Shown here piece by piece: positions 46,340 to 57,990 of a stretch of 64,000 nt of DNA. The notes beneath the pieces are model-generated. The model had not been told where the DNA came from. It was given only the letters and a program-made list of their open reading frames with translations, and made no database searches. Each line of letters begins with the position of its first letter. Positions within the stretch are counted from its first letter, which is position 1. The stretch covers positions 1 through 64,000 of the forward strand of contig PUQB01000726.1 of NCBI GenBank assembly GCA_003024785.1, read 5' to 3'. The position numbers were made by a program, and so were the translations under genes. The stretch is from Selaginella tamariscina. Lineage: Eukaryota > Streptophyta > Lycopodiopsida > Selaginellales > Selaginellaceae.

Positions 46340-46838
46340 AGCAGTGTAACAGTGCCCTTACCCGCATTCTGTGGAGTGAAGGGGGAAGACGCAAACCAAC
46401 ACGTACACAAGATCGAAAGTGTGCGAACTTCGGACTGTGAGTGACAATCACAAGAAGTTGAGTGCCTTTGCATGCACTCTGGACAAGAAGGCACACGCCT
46501 GGTGGATGCGATTCCACAAGGTGAACGAAGGAGCCCGCTGGGAAACCACATGAAGAGCGTTTCTGGATACCTTCTAGGAAGAAAAGAGTGAAGAGGAGGT
46601 GATCCCCAAACTAACAAGCTTGAAACAAAAAGCAGGAGAGTTGGTCAACGAGTACACGGTCTACATCCTGGGGTATATCGCCCGGTTAAGAGACGCCCCA
46701 GTTGACCTGACCAAGAAAATGTGGTACCGAAAGGGACTACGGCCGGGGATCCGCAAGTGGATCGGCTTGGACGACGACTGGATGTTCGACAAGTTACTCT
46801 GGTATGCCAAGAAGGCCGAAAAGCAGGAGGCTGAATGA
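46340..46838 (+). pseudogene. Gag core (Retrotrans_gag type)
   Basis: Frames read VPLPAFCGVKGEDANQHV (about 46350), KLSAFACTLDKKAHAWWMRF (about 46455), then VIPKLTSLKQKAGELVNEYT and GLRPGIRKWIG in the last frame (46599-46838). This is the typical gag helical domain of Ty3/gypsy-type elements. It packages RNA into particles. A frame change near 46440 and a stop at 46551 disrupt it. Confidence 0.75.
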
Positions 46839-47059
46839 CACTAAGAAAGGAAGGCACAGGATAAATCAGATGCAGAGGAGGCGAACGATACTGCATCGGA
46901 TGAGGAAAACCTCTCGGATGCTCCAAAGCCGACCAAAAATGAGAACTGTCGGGTACCAAGGGACACAGGCAGCTGCAGTAGGGGAAACCCTATGAGGGGC
47001 CACGTGAAAGGAAGACTTATCCACGACATTGGCCCGAATGGGATACACCGCACTAGGGG

Positions 47060-47135
47060 ATAAGTACTGTCGGGTGTGTAAACCCACGGATCTCACAACA
47101 CGGACGATTGCTACCGGCTGGCCGAACTCCTGAGC
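47060..47135 (+). pseudogene. CCHC zinc knuckle, frameshifted
   Basis: YCRVCK (about 47067) followed, after a one-base shift, by THGSHNTDDCY gives the C-x2-C-x4-H-x4-C spacing of a retroviral-type knuckle. It binds nucleic acid as part of gag. Confidence 0.65.
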
Positions 47136-47885
47136 AAAAGGCCACCATAGGTAGCCACATTGGCAGTAGATCGAGGAACCAAAGAGGGTTCAGATGGCCG
47201 AAGGAATTACGGCCGCAGGACGAAGGGAGACAACCAACCCCGTAGGAGGTCCCATTTAAGAGACCGAAAATATAGGTCCCACTCCCGAGAACAGCCACCG
47301 TACTGACCCAGGTATGGTAATAGAGAGAGACGACCGGAACACAAGGAGGTGTTGTGCGCACTGTGGAGGCCCACACCTGCTCTACCGATGTTCATGAGTA
47401 TCATTGATCAAACCAATGCTAGAAGCGCAAGCAGTCGGCATCGCCAGACAAGTAACGGGCAGATCCCCACCAACCCAATTCCAAACTCCACATCACAAGT
47501 AAACCAAGTAACGGTGGTACTACCAGAACAGGATGTCAGGACAGACATAGTACCATAGGCGCCCTTAGCGGACAAAACAAGGGAAACCCAAAGGCAGAGA
47601 ACCAGGGGAGCGCGAAGGTGCGAAAAGAGAAGACATGCAATAAACACCCCAGTTTTAAAGCAGTGGGTAAGGAAGCAACCGCAAGAATTGACAGTCTCGG
47701 AACCTATGGAGCCCAGCCGAGGCCAAGAATCGCTAAGAAAACTAAGGAGAAGGCGAAACCGTGCATTCGTAAGGGGGGAGGCCCAGAAGGGGTCAAAACA
47801 AGAAACGCCGCTGGTTCCCACTGCATGATGGGAAAATCAGGTACGACCAGCAACAAGACCCCCACCAAGAGGCACTGCAACCACA

Positions 47886-48260
47886 GTGGACTACCTGAAC
47901 GACGTACCGACGATCCCAATTTGCATGGCGGGTCACACAATCAGCGAAGTGGTTATAGTGGGGGGTCAGCAGTCAATGTCATGTCAGCAGAGCTCCACAG
48001 GAAATTACGTATGCCAACTCCGGAACCCACCCATTTCAGGTACGCATGGCCAATCAGGCCGAGGTGGCGCCCAAGGGCATTTGAGGGCAGTAGAGGTCGA
48101 GATCCAAACGGTCAAATTTTGGATCAACGTTGTGGTCCTGGATATGCACGCAGGGGGGATTCGACCTACTCCTCGTCGACCCTGGCTCAGGGGTGCAAAG
48201 GTAAGCACGATTGGGAGCACCAACAGATACGGTTCCGCACCAGACGGGCGATAAGGTCCA
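47886..48260 (+). pseudogene. Retropepsin-like stretch of the gag-only element
   Basis: VPTIPICMAGHTISEVVI is followed in a shifted frame by GGSAVNVMSAELHRKL, the surroundings of the catalytic D-S/T-G of gypsy proteases. The Asp codon itself is not kept: SGG or VGG is read. VVVLDMHAGG and further words suit the C-terminal half. It is inactive as given. Confidence 0.55.
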
Positions 48261-49052
48261 TACCCACAGCGAAACCCAGGCCCCCGCACGGAGATTCGGG
48301 CGATGGAGTATCAGGAGCCCGGCAGGCGCTGGGGATGGAGCGAGGGCGTAACAACCTCCAGGGGCTCCCGGGATTGGGTCGTGCCAGACAGGAGGCCTCG
48401 CATCAGAGGCAGGCCAACGTAAAGGAGCTAGGGATCGCAGAAGCAACCAAAGCCCGAGACTATCCGGCACCAAACGTTGGTTCACCAACCACCAAGACAA
48501 GTCCAGGGCCTATGTGGACATACCCAAGCCAGACGGCCGCCCCAATCAAGCGGAGCCACTCCAGAGCCGGTATCGACAGGGATCACACCCTTTTTGGTCT
48601 GGTCCCAAGGAGAGATATCCATTACCTGGGCCGATCGGAGATCGGCCCGGGAAGTGGGGGGGGAGAAGCTCCGGCGTAGACACGCCCGGGTGGAAGTAGG
48701 ACACGGAAACCTAGATAGGGGACATGCGGGCCAGTGTGGGGAAGAAGCGGCAGGAAGGGATCAACAGGTAAGACTGTGCAGTTAGAGCCAGAATGGGCCT
48801 CACCAGGCGGCAGCAAAACCACCACAGTCTACGTTAAGGACAAGTACCACGACAACGGCCGATAGTAGCAGCGCTGGTCACCCAGATGGAGCACAGATTG
48901 AGGAATCCGGGGCAGAACCAGCGAACCATGGGGCAAGAGATAGGGAGGACGGAGGAGCCGAAGCAGGATCTCCAAACGCACGTGTGGCCAGCTCACAGGA
49001 CCACATGGTCCACGAGGTTGGACCACAGGCGTGAGGCACACACTAGAAGGCA

Positions 49053-51047
49053 ATGATGGTCAGGCGGCGCCATCATTGCGTATCCAGGCGCAGGGATAGA
49101 CGTGCCAGACACCTCGGAGGACGCCACAAGGACTATCACGGCACCTACACTCAGAAAGGAGGTGCACAATGCCACACCTCCATTACCATGACCACGGGGT
49201 GGACAGAGAGAAATCGGCCAGTGGTGATCAGAGAAATTCGAGTGCTCATCAAGGGCCAAGAACGAGCAGCGGAGCTAGTATCGCCCAGGTACTCCAAGTT
49301 CAAGGAATTAATCGGGCAACCCGACGTCCGGCGAGTCAGGAAGCAATTACGATTGGATGAATTCTTCGACCTTCCGTGGGGAGAAGTAGAGGACCCAGGA
49401 TTTGATGAGAAGGCCAGACAATTCCTCCAGTCAGCGAATTAGTGGCTAGTCAAACCGGGCGTAGGGGGATACAATTCTGCACATGGGAGTGCCGTCTTCC
49501 GCATTATGTTCGATGAACTGGCATAGTCTTCCGGCTACCAGGGGACGGCCTAGCCCTAGGGGAATGCTCGGACGCGGAGGTTCAATGGCCCGCCACCACA
49601 GGAAGTCATGGACTACGAGGCATACAAGCGAAGGAGGAAGCAGCCGAGTTCGTAACGCTAGTGGCCTTCATGCTCACAGGAAGAACAGGGAGTCGGATCA
49701 CCAGACGATTGGCGAACGGTCTTTGCAGGGCGTGGGAAGGAGTCGCGATAAATTGGGCTGACTGCCTTAAGCAGTACCTGATTCCGGCTCTAACTAGTGG
49801 GATTCACGGAGTTCGAGCCGGCACTGAGCAAAGGCTACCCACGGCTGGCCACATTGCTATTATGACCACGGGCTCGTTCGGCCGAACGTAGTAAGAGCAC
49901 CACCACCACTCCAAATGGGGGAACAGCCAGAACCCCCGGAGTCAACAGAAGAACAGGATTCAACGAGGAACCGTCTACAGAAGAACAGGCTCAACAGAAG
50001 AACAGGCGTCAACAGAGGAGCAGGTGGAGGGTAGCCTCCTTCCGGACCAGGAATCACCAGGGTATGTACCGCAGAACCCATCCACGCGATTCCCCTGGCT
50101 ATAGGACCCCCACTACCGGAATCCTCATCAGACGCAATCGAGCAATCTACCGGACCCAGCCAGGGAGGGAAGAAGGACAAGCCCGAGGACAAGTACGAGA
50201 GTAACTACCAACACTTCCAGGCCAACGGACGATGGACCTCCACGGTCTATACCAGGCTCGTGGGGTCTTCGACCAGCTAGACAAAGCCATGGCGATATAT
50301 GACGGCCTCGACCTCCCAGTGGTGGCGAGGGAACACGACGACATAGTGACAGAACTCACGGAGCGGCAGGGAGCCAGGAAGTCGCCCAAAGGGCTAAGGA
50401 GCTACTAGTGAAGGGGCCGACTATGTATGATGACAATGAAGAGAACGAAGGACGCCTGGGAAAGCTGAGCGAAAGGAAGCGGACTTCCAGTGGTTGTACA
50501 GTGAGTGCGAAACTCTCCTAGGGCTACTCAACGATGACCAGCACACCCGCAGCCGGGTTATAGCCGAAGAGAACAACAGATACAGGAATGCAAAGCTCGG
50601 TTAGAACGAAGGTGTGGGGAGCTCGCTGAGGACAAGCAGAACTAACGGCGGTCAGAAGGGAATTACTGACAAAGACGCAACTCTCCAAAACCAGTACCAC
50701 ACCTACAGCCGTCCAACCAGGACCCCTACTCAGGAAGCCAGAAGTGAGCGCCCCCAGCCAGCCATCCCGGGACAGGACTTGGCTCGGACCATCAGGGAGC
50801 TAGAGGTACACAGCCAGCTACAGCCCAACTCCTCGCGACAAAGGAACAAGAATTACAATGCTCCCGGAAAAGGATGTAGAACCTGGAGGATCAGCTCCAG
50901 CAAGCCCAGGAGCAACAAACAAGGTCTGAGGCAAAGCTCCAAAGGGTGATCGCGCTTTGAGAGGCGATCATCACCACATTAAAAACCACGTTATCGACAA
51001 TAGAGAGCGAGTTCGCCATGTACTGGGAGCTCCAAGGAGCAGATAAC
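49053..51047 (+). pseudogene. Third gene of the gag-only element: unknown domain plus coiled coil
   Basis: Frames show ELVSPRYSKFKELIGQP and QLRLDEFFDLPWGEVEDPG (49280-49400), then EFVTLVAFMLTGRTGSRI, RRLANGLCRAWEGVAINW and KQYLIPALTSG (49640-49810). After a Gln/Glu-rich stretch, heptad-rich helices follow (for example RLERRCGELAEDKQN near 50600 and LEDQLQQAQEQQTRSEAKL near 50890), ending MYWELQGADN at 51047. I do not recognise the globular part. The end looks like a long coiled coil. Stops and frame shifts are frequent. It occupies the place where pol would be. Confidence 0.5.
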
Positions 51048-51093
51048 TAGGGCACATGGCCCGAGGACGTGCCAACGAATAAGTCCGGGCATC

Positions 51094-51773
51094 TGGTTGA
51101 CGGTGGCCCGTCATCACAGCCAGCCAGTAGGTCACCCACCGGCGCGGACGAGCGGCTGGATGAAGCACCGGATTAAGGGAGGTACTTCAGGTACGGACTA
51201 ATGGCGACCGGTGTCAGGCGGCGGTGTAAGCAGGTGAAGATCTGATCGTCCGGACCAACTACCCAAGGTACGAAGGACAGCACGCGTGGGGGCGCATAAA
51301 TATGACAGGCAGGACTCTGTCATCAAGCGGCAGACCAGTGGGAGAGCGCCACCTGTAGCTAGGATCTAGCGGTAGATACCCACTATATAAGCCGGAAGGC
51401 TGGTAGTGGGTCGGAGTCTTTTAGGAGTCAAGTTTGCGTCTTATATCTTGCTCCCCTGTCAGAGATAGTTTGTACTCAGATAGGCAATATATATCCATTT
51501 TCCTTCTATTCACCCACCAGCATGCACTCCCCGCTTGCCCGATTCCTGGGCCCCAACACTCTCTGCCCAGTCATCTCAGTAGAACTCCCCCTTACCTGTA
51601 CACGGACCCTCGCAGTGTCTGGGTAGAGGCCATCCAATACTTCCCATTACTCCTGAGGTAAGGCCCGGCGTACTGACCGAACCCCCGGAGTTGGACGCCC
51701 TCAACAGCGTCCTGGCGACCACTGCAGCTTCCTGAGATGCACCACATCTGGCCTGCGGAGTCCCCGACGACCA
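51094..51773 (+). repeat. 3' LTR of the gag-only element
   Basis: 680 bp with the same termini and TATA box (51383) as the left LTR. Followed by ATGAT. Confidence 0.88.
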
Positions 51774-52205
51774 ATGATCTAACTTCATACACGTCTTTCA
51801 AAATTAATCACTTAGTAATAACTTGAATTTTCTTTGAGTCCATGACAACCTTCTCACAAGAGATCGAGTATCCCAAGAAGTCTATCTTGATTTGACTAAA
51901 TGTGTACTTATTTTGAACTAAAGACATCAATATACACCAATATAAACTCATTTACATAGTCTCTAAACACATCATTCATCATTATATAAAAAGTTGCTAA
52001 AGCATTACACAACCCGAATGGCAAGACCAGAAACTTGAATAATCCATAACATGTTTGAAAAGTGGTCTTCTCAATATTATTCTCTGCTACCTAAATCTAA
52101 TGGTACTCATATTTCAAGTCTATTCTTGAAAAATACTTTCCTTTTAATAGCTTATCAAATAAGTCATCCATTCGCAAAAGAGGATAATCAGTCGTTGTAA
52201 AAGCA
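51774..52205 (-). pseudogene. Gypsy B2 pol relic, right of the LTR insertion
   Basis: Continues the B2 RT from 44170. It matches 27291-27785 with a small deletion around the YIDD region (51910-51935). Confidence 0.75.
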
Positions 52206-53308
52206 TTACACACATGCACATACACTTCCATGGGCACACAAATATTATGTGCATATGTATATGATCACACATTATTTACACGTGTGTGTATGTACATATA
52301 TATACTACCATTATAAACTATATATATGTATAGTTTTGTGAATGTGCCTCCTATATACATGTTACATGTTAGTAAGCATTACATACCTTGTTTGTACATA
52401 TGTAGGTATTTATTTCCTTATCATGCTCGTTTATGTGGCATAAATGAATTATTTATTTGTTTCTCTAGTGTTTTTACACACGCACATACACAATGTCTGA
52501 CATGTTTACCTTTTACATTTTTGGGGGTGTTAATGACACACGTCTAGGATGACAATTGGATAAGATTTAAAGGGGGCACCGGGTAGAGACACAATAAACT
52601 TGTTATATAAGATTTTGTTATTTATTATATTGGAATGAAGTAGAATGAAATTATATATATATATGAAAATTGAAATGAAACTAATTAAATAAGTAAATTT
52701 CAATAAATGTCATTGTCTTAACGCTATAATTTTTTGAACATGAATTACAATTTAATTATAAATCTTCTTATGTTTTCTAAGAAAAATTATGAACATATAT
52801 TATAATGTTTATTAGTTGTGTAAGTGCATGACGGTTGTTTATATATGTAATTATCAAAAAAAAATCTCAAAATTTATATATTAAAATCAAAGCTAATTTA
52901 ATCTAAATATAGTAATAAAATCAAAGTGCATGCCATATCTATTATTCCTACGTGCTTATGTGGATCCATTGTTTCCATGTCAATAAGTAGGGGTGCAGAC
53001 GTAAAGATTCTTCGAATATCTTAAAAACATTAAAAAGATTTTTTAAATATCCAAAAAATATTAAATGCCGGACATTGAATGCTTTACATAGGAAAATTCA
53101 AGGGAAAAATATAGGTTTCTAGGGAAGATGGGTGATGAGCAGTTTCAATCCAGTAGATGAATTATCTACTCCAATCCATTCTGGCTACACTGATTGTTAG
53201 CCATCGTTAGGAGCAGCGCCTTCTGCTGTTGGATTTCTCTTTATTTCTTTCTGTAGCAGATTCAGCTTTCAATCCATCCTAGCTGCAGTCTTCCCCACGG
53301 TATCAGAA
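52206..53308. other. C region upstream of SPL copy 2, no gene
   Basis: Sister of 27786-28918 with scattered small indels. AT-rich and microsatellite sequence, plus the presumed SPL leader. Confidence 0.5.
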
Positions 53309-54944
53309 ATGCCTTCTATACAAGGTACGTTTGTTAATAGATCTCAGAAGCCAGTCCGAATCACCATCCTTTTCTTTTTCTTAGCCTAAGCTTGGCGATA
53401 GAGGATGATATTCCAAGTAGCAGTGTAGATGGTACTTTAAAGGATGTTGATTGCACAGTTGCAGTGGGTTCATGGCCTCTTTCGATTCACCTTCTACATT
53501 TGGTAAGCAATCTGGATTGTTTTCACTTAGGGGCTTTTTCTGCACATTTATGTATATTATAATAATGGAGGAAACATGCACGTGTATGTAAAATACAAAC
53601 AACTGCATGCCATATAACTTGGGTGTGTATTATACATATGTACATGTAACAACTAAATCTGACACATATACTCTTCTTTTTTGTAGCTAAGCAGGATTCA
53701 ACAATACCCACCATGGAGCGAGCAGTAGCTGAACCAGTTTCTCATGCTGCTGCTCGTCACCTTCTTGTCCAGCTTCTGGAGAGTTGCAACAGACTGCCAA
53801 TGGTATACCTGTTATTAACATGTGTGCATCACACATGTGATACATATTAGATAGTAAATAAAAGTAGTATATACACTCAGTCAAGTAATTGTGTGTTTTT
53901 GTATAATAATTGATCTCTCTTTGTATATATTTGTCAATCTATATATATACTGTGTATATATGACTGATATGCCATATATAGGATAAAAGTTGTGTGACGT
54001 TTGTGCATATAAAGATTACATGCACAAACATCCATGTACATTTATATATATGTTATAAGCTATTGTATATACACAAACAAGATACAAAATAGTATGAGAA
54101 ACTATATGTCTGTTTTGCCAAACAGAGACTGGTGTTCTTTCCCTTGGAAGTGGCAATCCACCTACACATGCACACTCTACACAGGCATACATATGTATGT
54201 TTTCTCTATATATATTGAAACACATGTAATGATTTAATTTTCAGATTGTTCAATTTCCGGGTGTACCAACAGTATCAACGGAGAAAAGCGCTATTACATT
54301 GACAAGAAACTATGTAAATCTCACTGTCAAGCTTCCAGAGTCAGTATTGATGGTGTTGATCACCGGTCCATAGCCGGTATGTGTGTGTATATATAGCTTA
54401 TATATTGGCACGTACAGCCCTTGGGGTAGATATATCTGTATTGTTTAGGCGTGAAGTTAGTACACACACCTTGTTAATCTAATTTGTTTTCTTTTTATTT
54501 TGTTTCAGTTTTCATCTTCTGCTAGAATTTGATGGAAATAATAAAGGATGCAGAGAAGGATTAACTCGTCACAACATCAGAAAAGAGAAAAGACGTGCAG
54601 CAGGTTCTCTCTCTCACACACATGGTTATATTGCCGTTTAATGCATTTACTATTGATTTTATATTGCTGTTTGATTTTTATATGATTTATCATTGATTTA
54701 ATGTAAGTATTAATATGGTTATACTTTAGGAGGTACCTGCAAAGCAAAAGTTCTGTACATAGTCGATGCGGTACGGTTGCTTGAGAAACAAGGTTATCTG
54801 CAGCCCTCTCCCACGATCGATATAATGGCATGGATATATTCGAAGAGAAGGGTAGTGCAGGAAGCAGTATATGCAATAGTGAGGAGCTTGGTTGACCGGC
54901 CAGCAGATTTAGCTGAGCACCTCATTGACATGCTTGGTTCCTAA
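53309..54944 (+). pseudogene. SBP-box (SPL) gene, copy 2, pseudogene
   Basis: Exon positions parallel copy 1: 53309-53324, 53385-53502, 53687-53802, 54245-54376, 54509-54603, 54730-54944. Lesions: a two-base gain in exon 1, single-base losses in exons 2 and 3, and a 10-bp deletion in exon 4 (around 54364) that removes the codons of the second-finger CYV part. In contrast, the exon-5 donor (CAG/GTTCTC) and the last exon are better than in copy 1. That exon reads VRLLEKQGYLQPSPTIDIM then AWIYSKRRVVQEAVYAIVRS, to a stop at 54942. So the two copies are complementary in damage. Confidence 0.78.
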
Positions 54945-57368
54945 AAAGTTAATGTTTTATAATTTTTACATTATAAATTTTAGTTATGTATATTTAACTG
55001 CATTACACACTTTCTCTCTTGTGTGTTCTATTCTAAACGATAAATATAAAGCATTAAACATGTAAGTTTAGAACTTAAATTATACAGTATGTACTGTAAA
55101 TATATTATGATAAAATCATTATGTATGTTACTAAAGTTAAGCTCTTGAGAAGCCTAGAAGCAACAGGGTGCCTCTGTATGGCCATGGAAATTGGGAGAAC
55201 AATCACAGTGACCATGCACACACTAGGAGGTATGTGTATATGTATCTTATATAGTGGGTAAATAAATATGAATAAAATTATTTATACATGTATAAAGAAT
55301 GATAATTGAAGTTTATAATATGGTATTTGTTATAGATACGTAAGTTACTGTGTATATAATGCATTTGTGGCCATATGCAGTTGCTCTTGACATGGACGAT
55401 GGACTTAATGGAGTCGCTCTTGATAGCGCGCAAGAATCCTTTGCTGGTTAGTGTAAATACTTATAAGAGTAGTATATACCTAAGTATAATTTACTACTTA
55501 CTAAATCTTGCAGGATGTACACTCCCATAGGAACACTCTCACATAATTGCTTAAGGTGGTCTGGAGGGAAAAGATTATACAAGATACATATATAGATGCA
55601 CACACATGCCACACATCATTTACACATACATTGTTTACACACGTGTATACTTGTTTTGTTAACCATACATAAATAGATGCACACACATGCCACACATCAT
55701 TTACAAACACATCCTTACACACATGCATACTTGTTTTGTTAACCATAGTAAGGTAGGACATTTACACACTTATTAACTTATACATTTTATATGGAGTGTA
55801 TGCATTTTACTAACTATTATGTGTGCTTCTTTATTACACTGATCATATGCATGTTAGTTGTAAGTAATATGCAGGTATTTATTTCTTTATCATGTGTACA
55901 TAGGAAGAGAAATAGAGGTTGTTGTTACATGTATAAATCTACAAGTATCTATTCTATATAATATCAAACATAGTTACCAAGCACACATGTGGCTTAGCAT
56001 TAGTATCTAAGAAGTGTTCCATGGTAATTATAGTATTAAAGTATATAAAATAAGTAAGAAACATGTCACATAGATATTTATAGAAAATGTTAAACACTCG
56101 TGCATATAAATCTACATGCCTAATTATCTCAAGCCTTCCTACATACACACACATATTGCGATCCTTTGTATGTAAATATATGTAGACACACAAGTGAACT
56201 ATGTACATCTGGTCACTAAATATATATATGAATATTTAATACTTTCCGTAGGATTCTCGAATTCAATTTGTCTGTCTAATGTCATATTGGTATCTTAATG
56301 TAAGATTTACGTGTGCATATATATATATATAGTGGGTAAATCTGCATTATTTACACGTGTGTGTATGTACATATACGTATACTACTGTTACAAACTATAT
56401 ATATGTATAGTTTTGTGAATGTGCCTCCCATATACATGTTACATGTTAGTAAGCATTATATACTGTTTGTACATATGTAGGTATTATTTCTTTATCATGC
56501 TCGTTTATGTGGCATAAATGAACTATTTATTTGTGTCTCTAGTGCTTTTATACACGCACACACACAATGTCTGATGTGTTTACTTTCTAGATTTTACACT
56601 AACTTTATGCAATATTATGTATATAAAACTATATCCTGATCCATATGAAATATTACGTGTGTCCACACTCATCATCTTTGTAATGTATAACCTCTCAAAA
56701 CTTCTTACAGTTCCATCTTAGCCACGTCTTCAATCTTATCACCGACTGATCTCCTCCTACTCGGAGCTTTGTCCATTGTTAGCTGTACCTGCTACATCAC
56801 CACCATTGAAACAACTTTGACAAAGCGAGTTGTCAAACATTTACACACTTATTAACTTATATATTTTATATGTGAGCCTATGCATTTTACTAACTATTAT
56901 GTTTTTTTTTTTTGCCTCTTTATTACACTAATCATATGCATGTTACTTGTAAGTAATATGCAGGTATTTATTTCTTTATCATCATGTCTACAGGAAGAGA
57001 AATAGAGACTGTTGTTACACGTGTACATAATTATAAATCTACAAGTATTTATTCTATATAATATCAAACATAGTTACCAAGCACACATGACTTCTAAGAA
57101 CTATAGTATTAAAGTATATAAAATAAGTAAGAATATGTCACAAAGATATTTATATAATATGTTAAACACTCATCTACATGCCTAATTATCTCAAGCCTTC
57201 ATACATACACACACATATTGCGATCCTTTGTGTGTATATATTGTAGACACACAAGTGAACTATGTACATTGGTCACTAAATATATATGTGAATATTTAGT
57301 ACTTCCCCGTTGGATCCTCGAATTCATTTATCTGTCTAATTTCATATTAATATCTATTTATGTGTGCG

Positions 57369-57429
<61 letters not shown>

Positions 57430-57479
57430 AACACATTAATGTCATATGTGTGTGTGTGTGTGTTTTTCACAGCTCAATC
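54945..57479. other. C region downstream of SPL copy 2, no gene
   Basis: Sister of 30565-33035. It includes the doubled 75-bp unit (55590-55745) and a long (TA)n run at 57371-57410. Relative to 31990-32100, it keeps an extra block (56420-56530: ACATGTTAGTAAGCATTATA and GGCATAAATGAACTATTTA) that the first copy has lost. Confidence 0.5.
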
Positions 57480-57990
57480 GTTACATTAATAGAGTTGTAT
57501 GATGTGGTTCTCATACTTCAACTTTGCAGGACTTTAGCTTTATTTTACACGTCTCTAAAACTGCATGTCCACGCTCGTTTTACTCCCACGCTCGCACACT
57601 TCCTCCCATGCACGATTATTAGGATATATTCAAAGATCATGGCAGTGCATGAAGCATTATATGCAATAGTGATGAGCTCTCGGTTGACCATCAAATAGAC
57701 TTTCTCTCACATACAGCTTTATTCCACATGATAACTGTAAGACAATTTATAAACTTTAAAACTTAAATTATACAGTAATATACTGTAGATACATAATGTA
57801 GGTAGATTATACATAATTATACAAGTTACTAAAGTTAGGCTATTGATCTAATCTACCTAATATACATAAATATACAAGTTACTAAAGTTAGGCTATTGAT
57901 CATGCTCTAATCCTGTAAGGGCCTAATCATTGAAAATCTAACTTAGAAGAAGGCTTGTTGGTGTGGATATAAAATTACTGAAGTTAGGCT
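57480..57990 (+). pseudogene. SPL 3'-exon relic and flank, unit 3
   Basis: Matches 1-480 and 33036-33480. A local repeat of TATACAAGTTACTAAAGTTAGGCTATTGAT appears twice (57815-57845 and 57872-57900), a small tandem duplication found only in this copy. Confidence 0.5.

Larger units (their letters stand above)
44171..51773 (+). mobile_element. Non-autonomous LTR retrotransposon with gag-protease-coiled-coil, no RT
   Basis: LTRs 44171-44835 and 51094-51773 (TGGTTGAC...GACGACCA), duplication ATGAT at 44166-44170 and 51774-51778. The empty sister site is at 27286-27300. The 6.26-kb interior is GC-rich, unlike all its neighbours. It shows a gag core, a zinc knuckle, a retropepsin-like stretch and a downstream coiled-coil region. 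I read the interior in frames and found no YxDD box, DDE integrase or RNase H words. This fits the TR-GAG/LARD type that depends on an autonomous partner. The primer site right of the left LTR (TTTGTGGCGACAATGG) is not a tRNA I recognise, and no clear PPT is seen before 51094. Confidence 0.85.

Noticed and set aside
47618-48679. 353-residue open frame (MRKEKTCNKHPSF...) as a new gene
   Set aside because: It is Arg/Pro/Gly-rich, crosses the protease-like stretch in a different frame, and has no domain order. More likely a chance frame in GC-rich sequence, though its length is notable.
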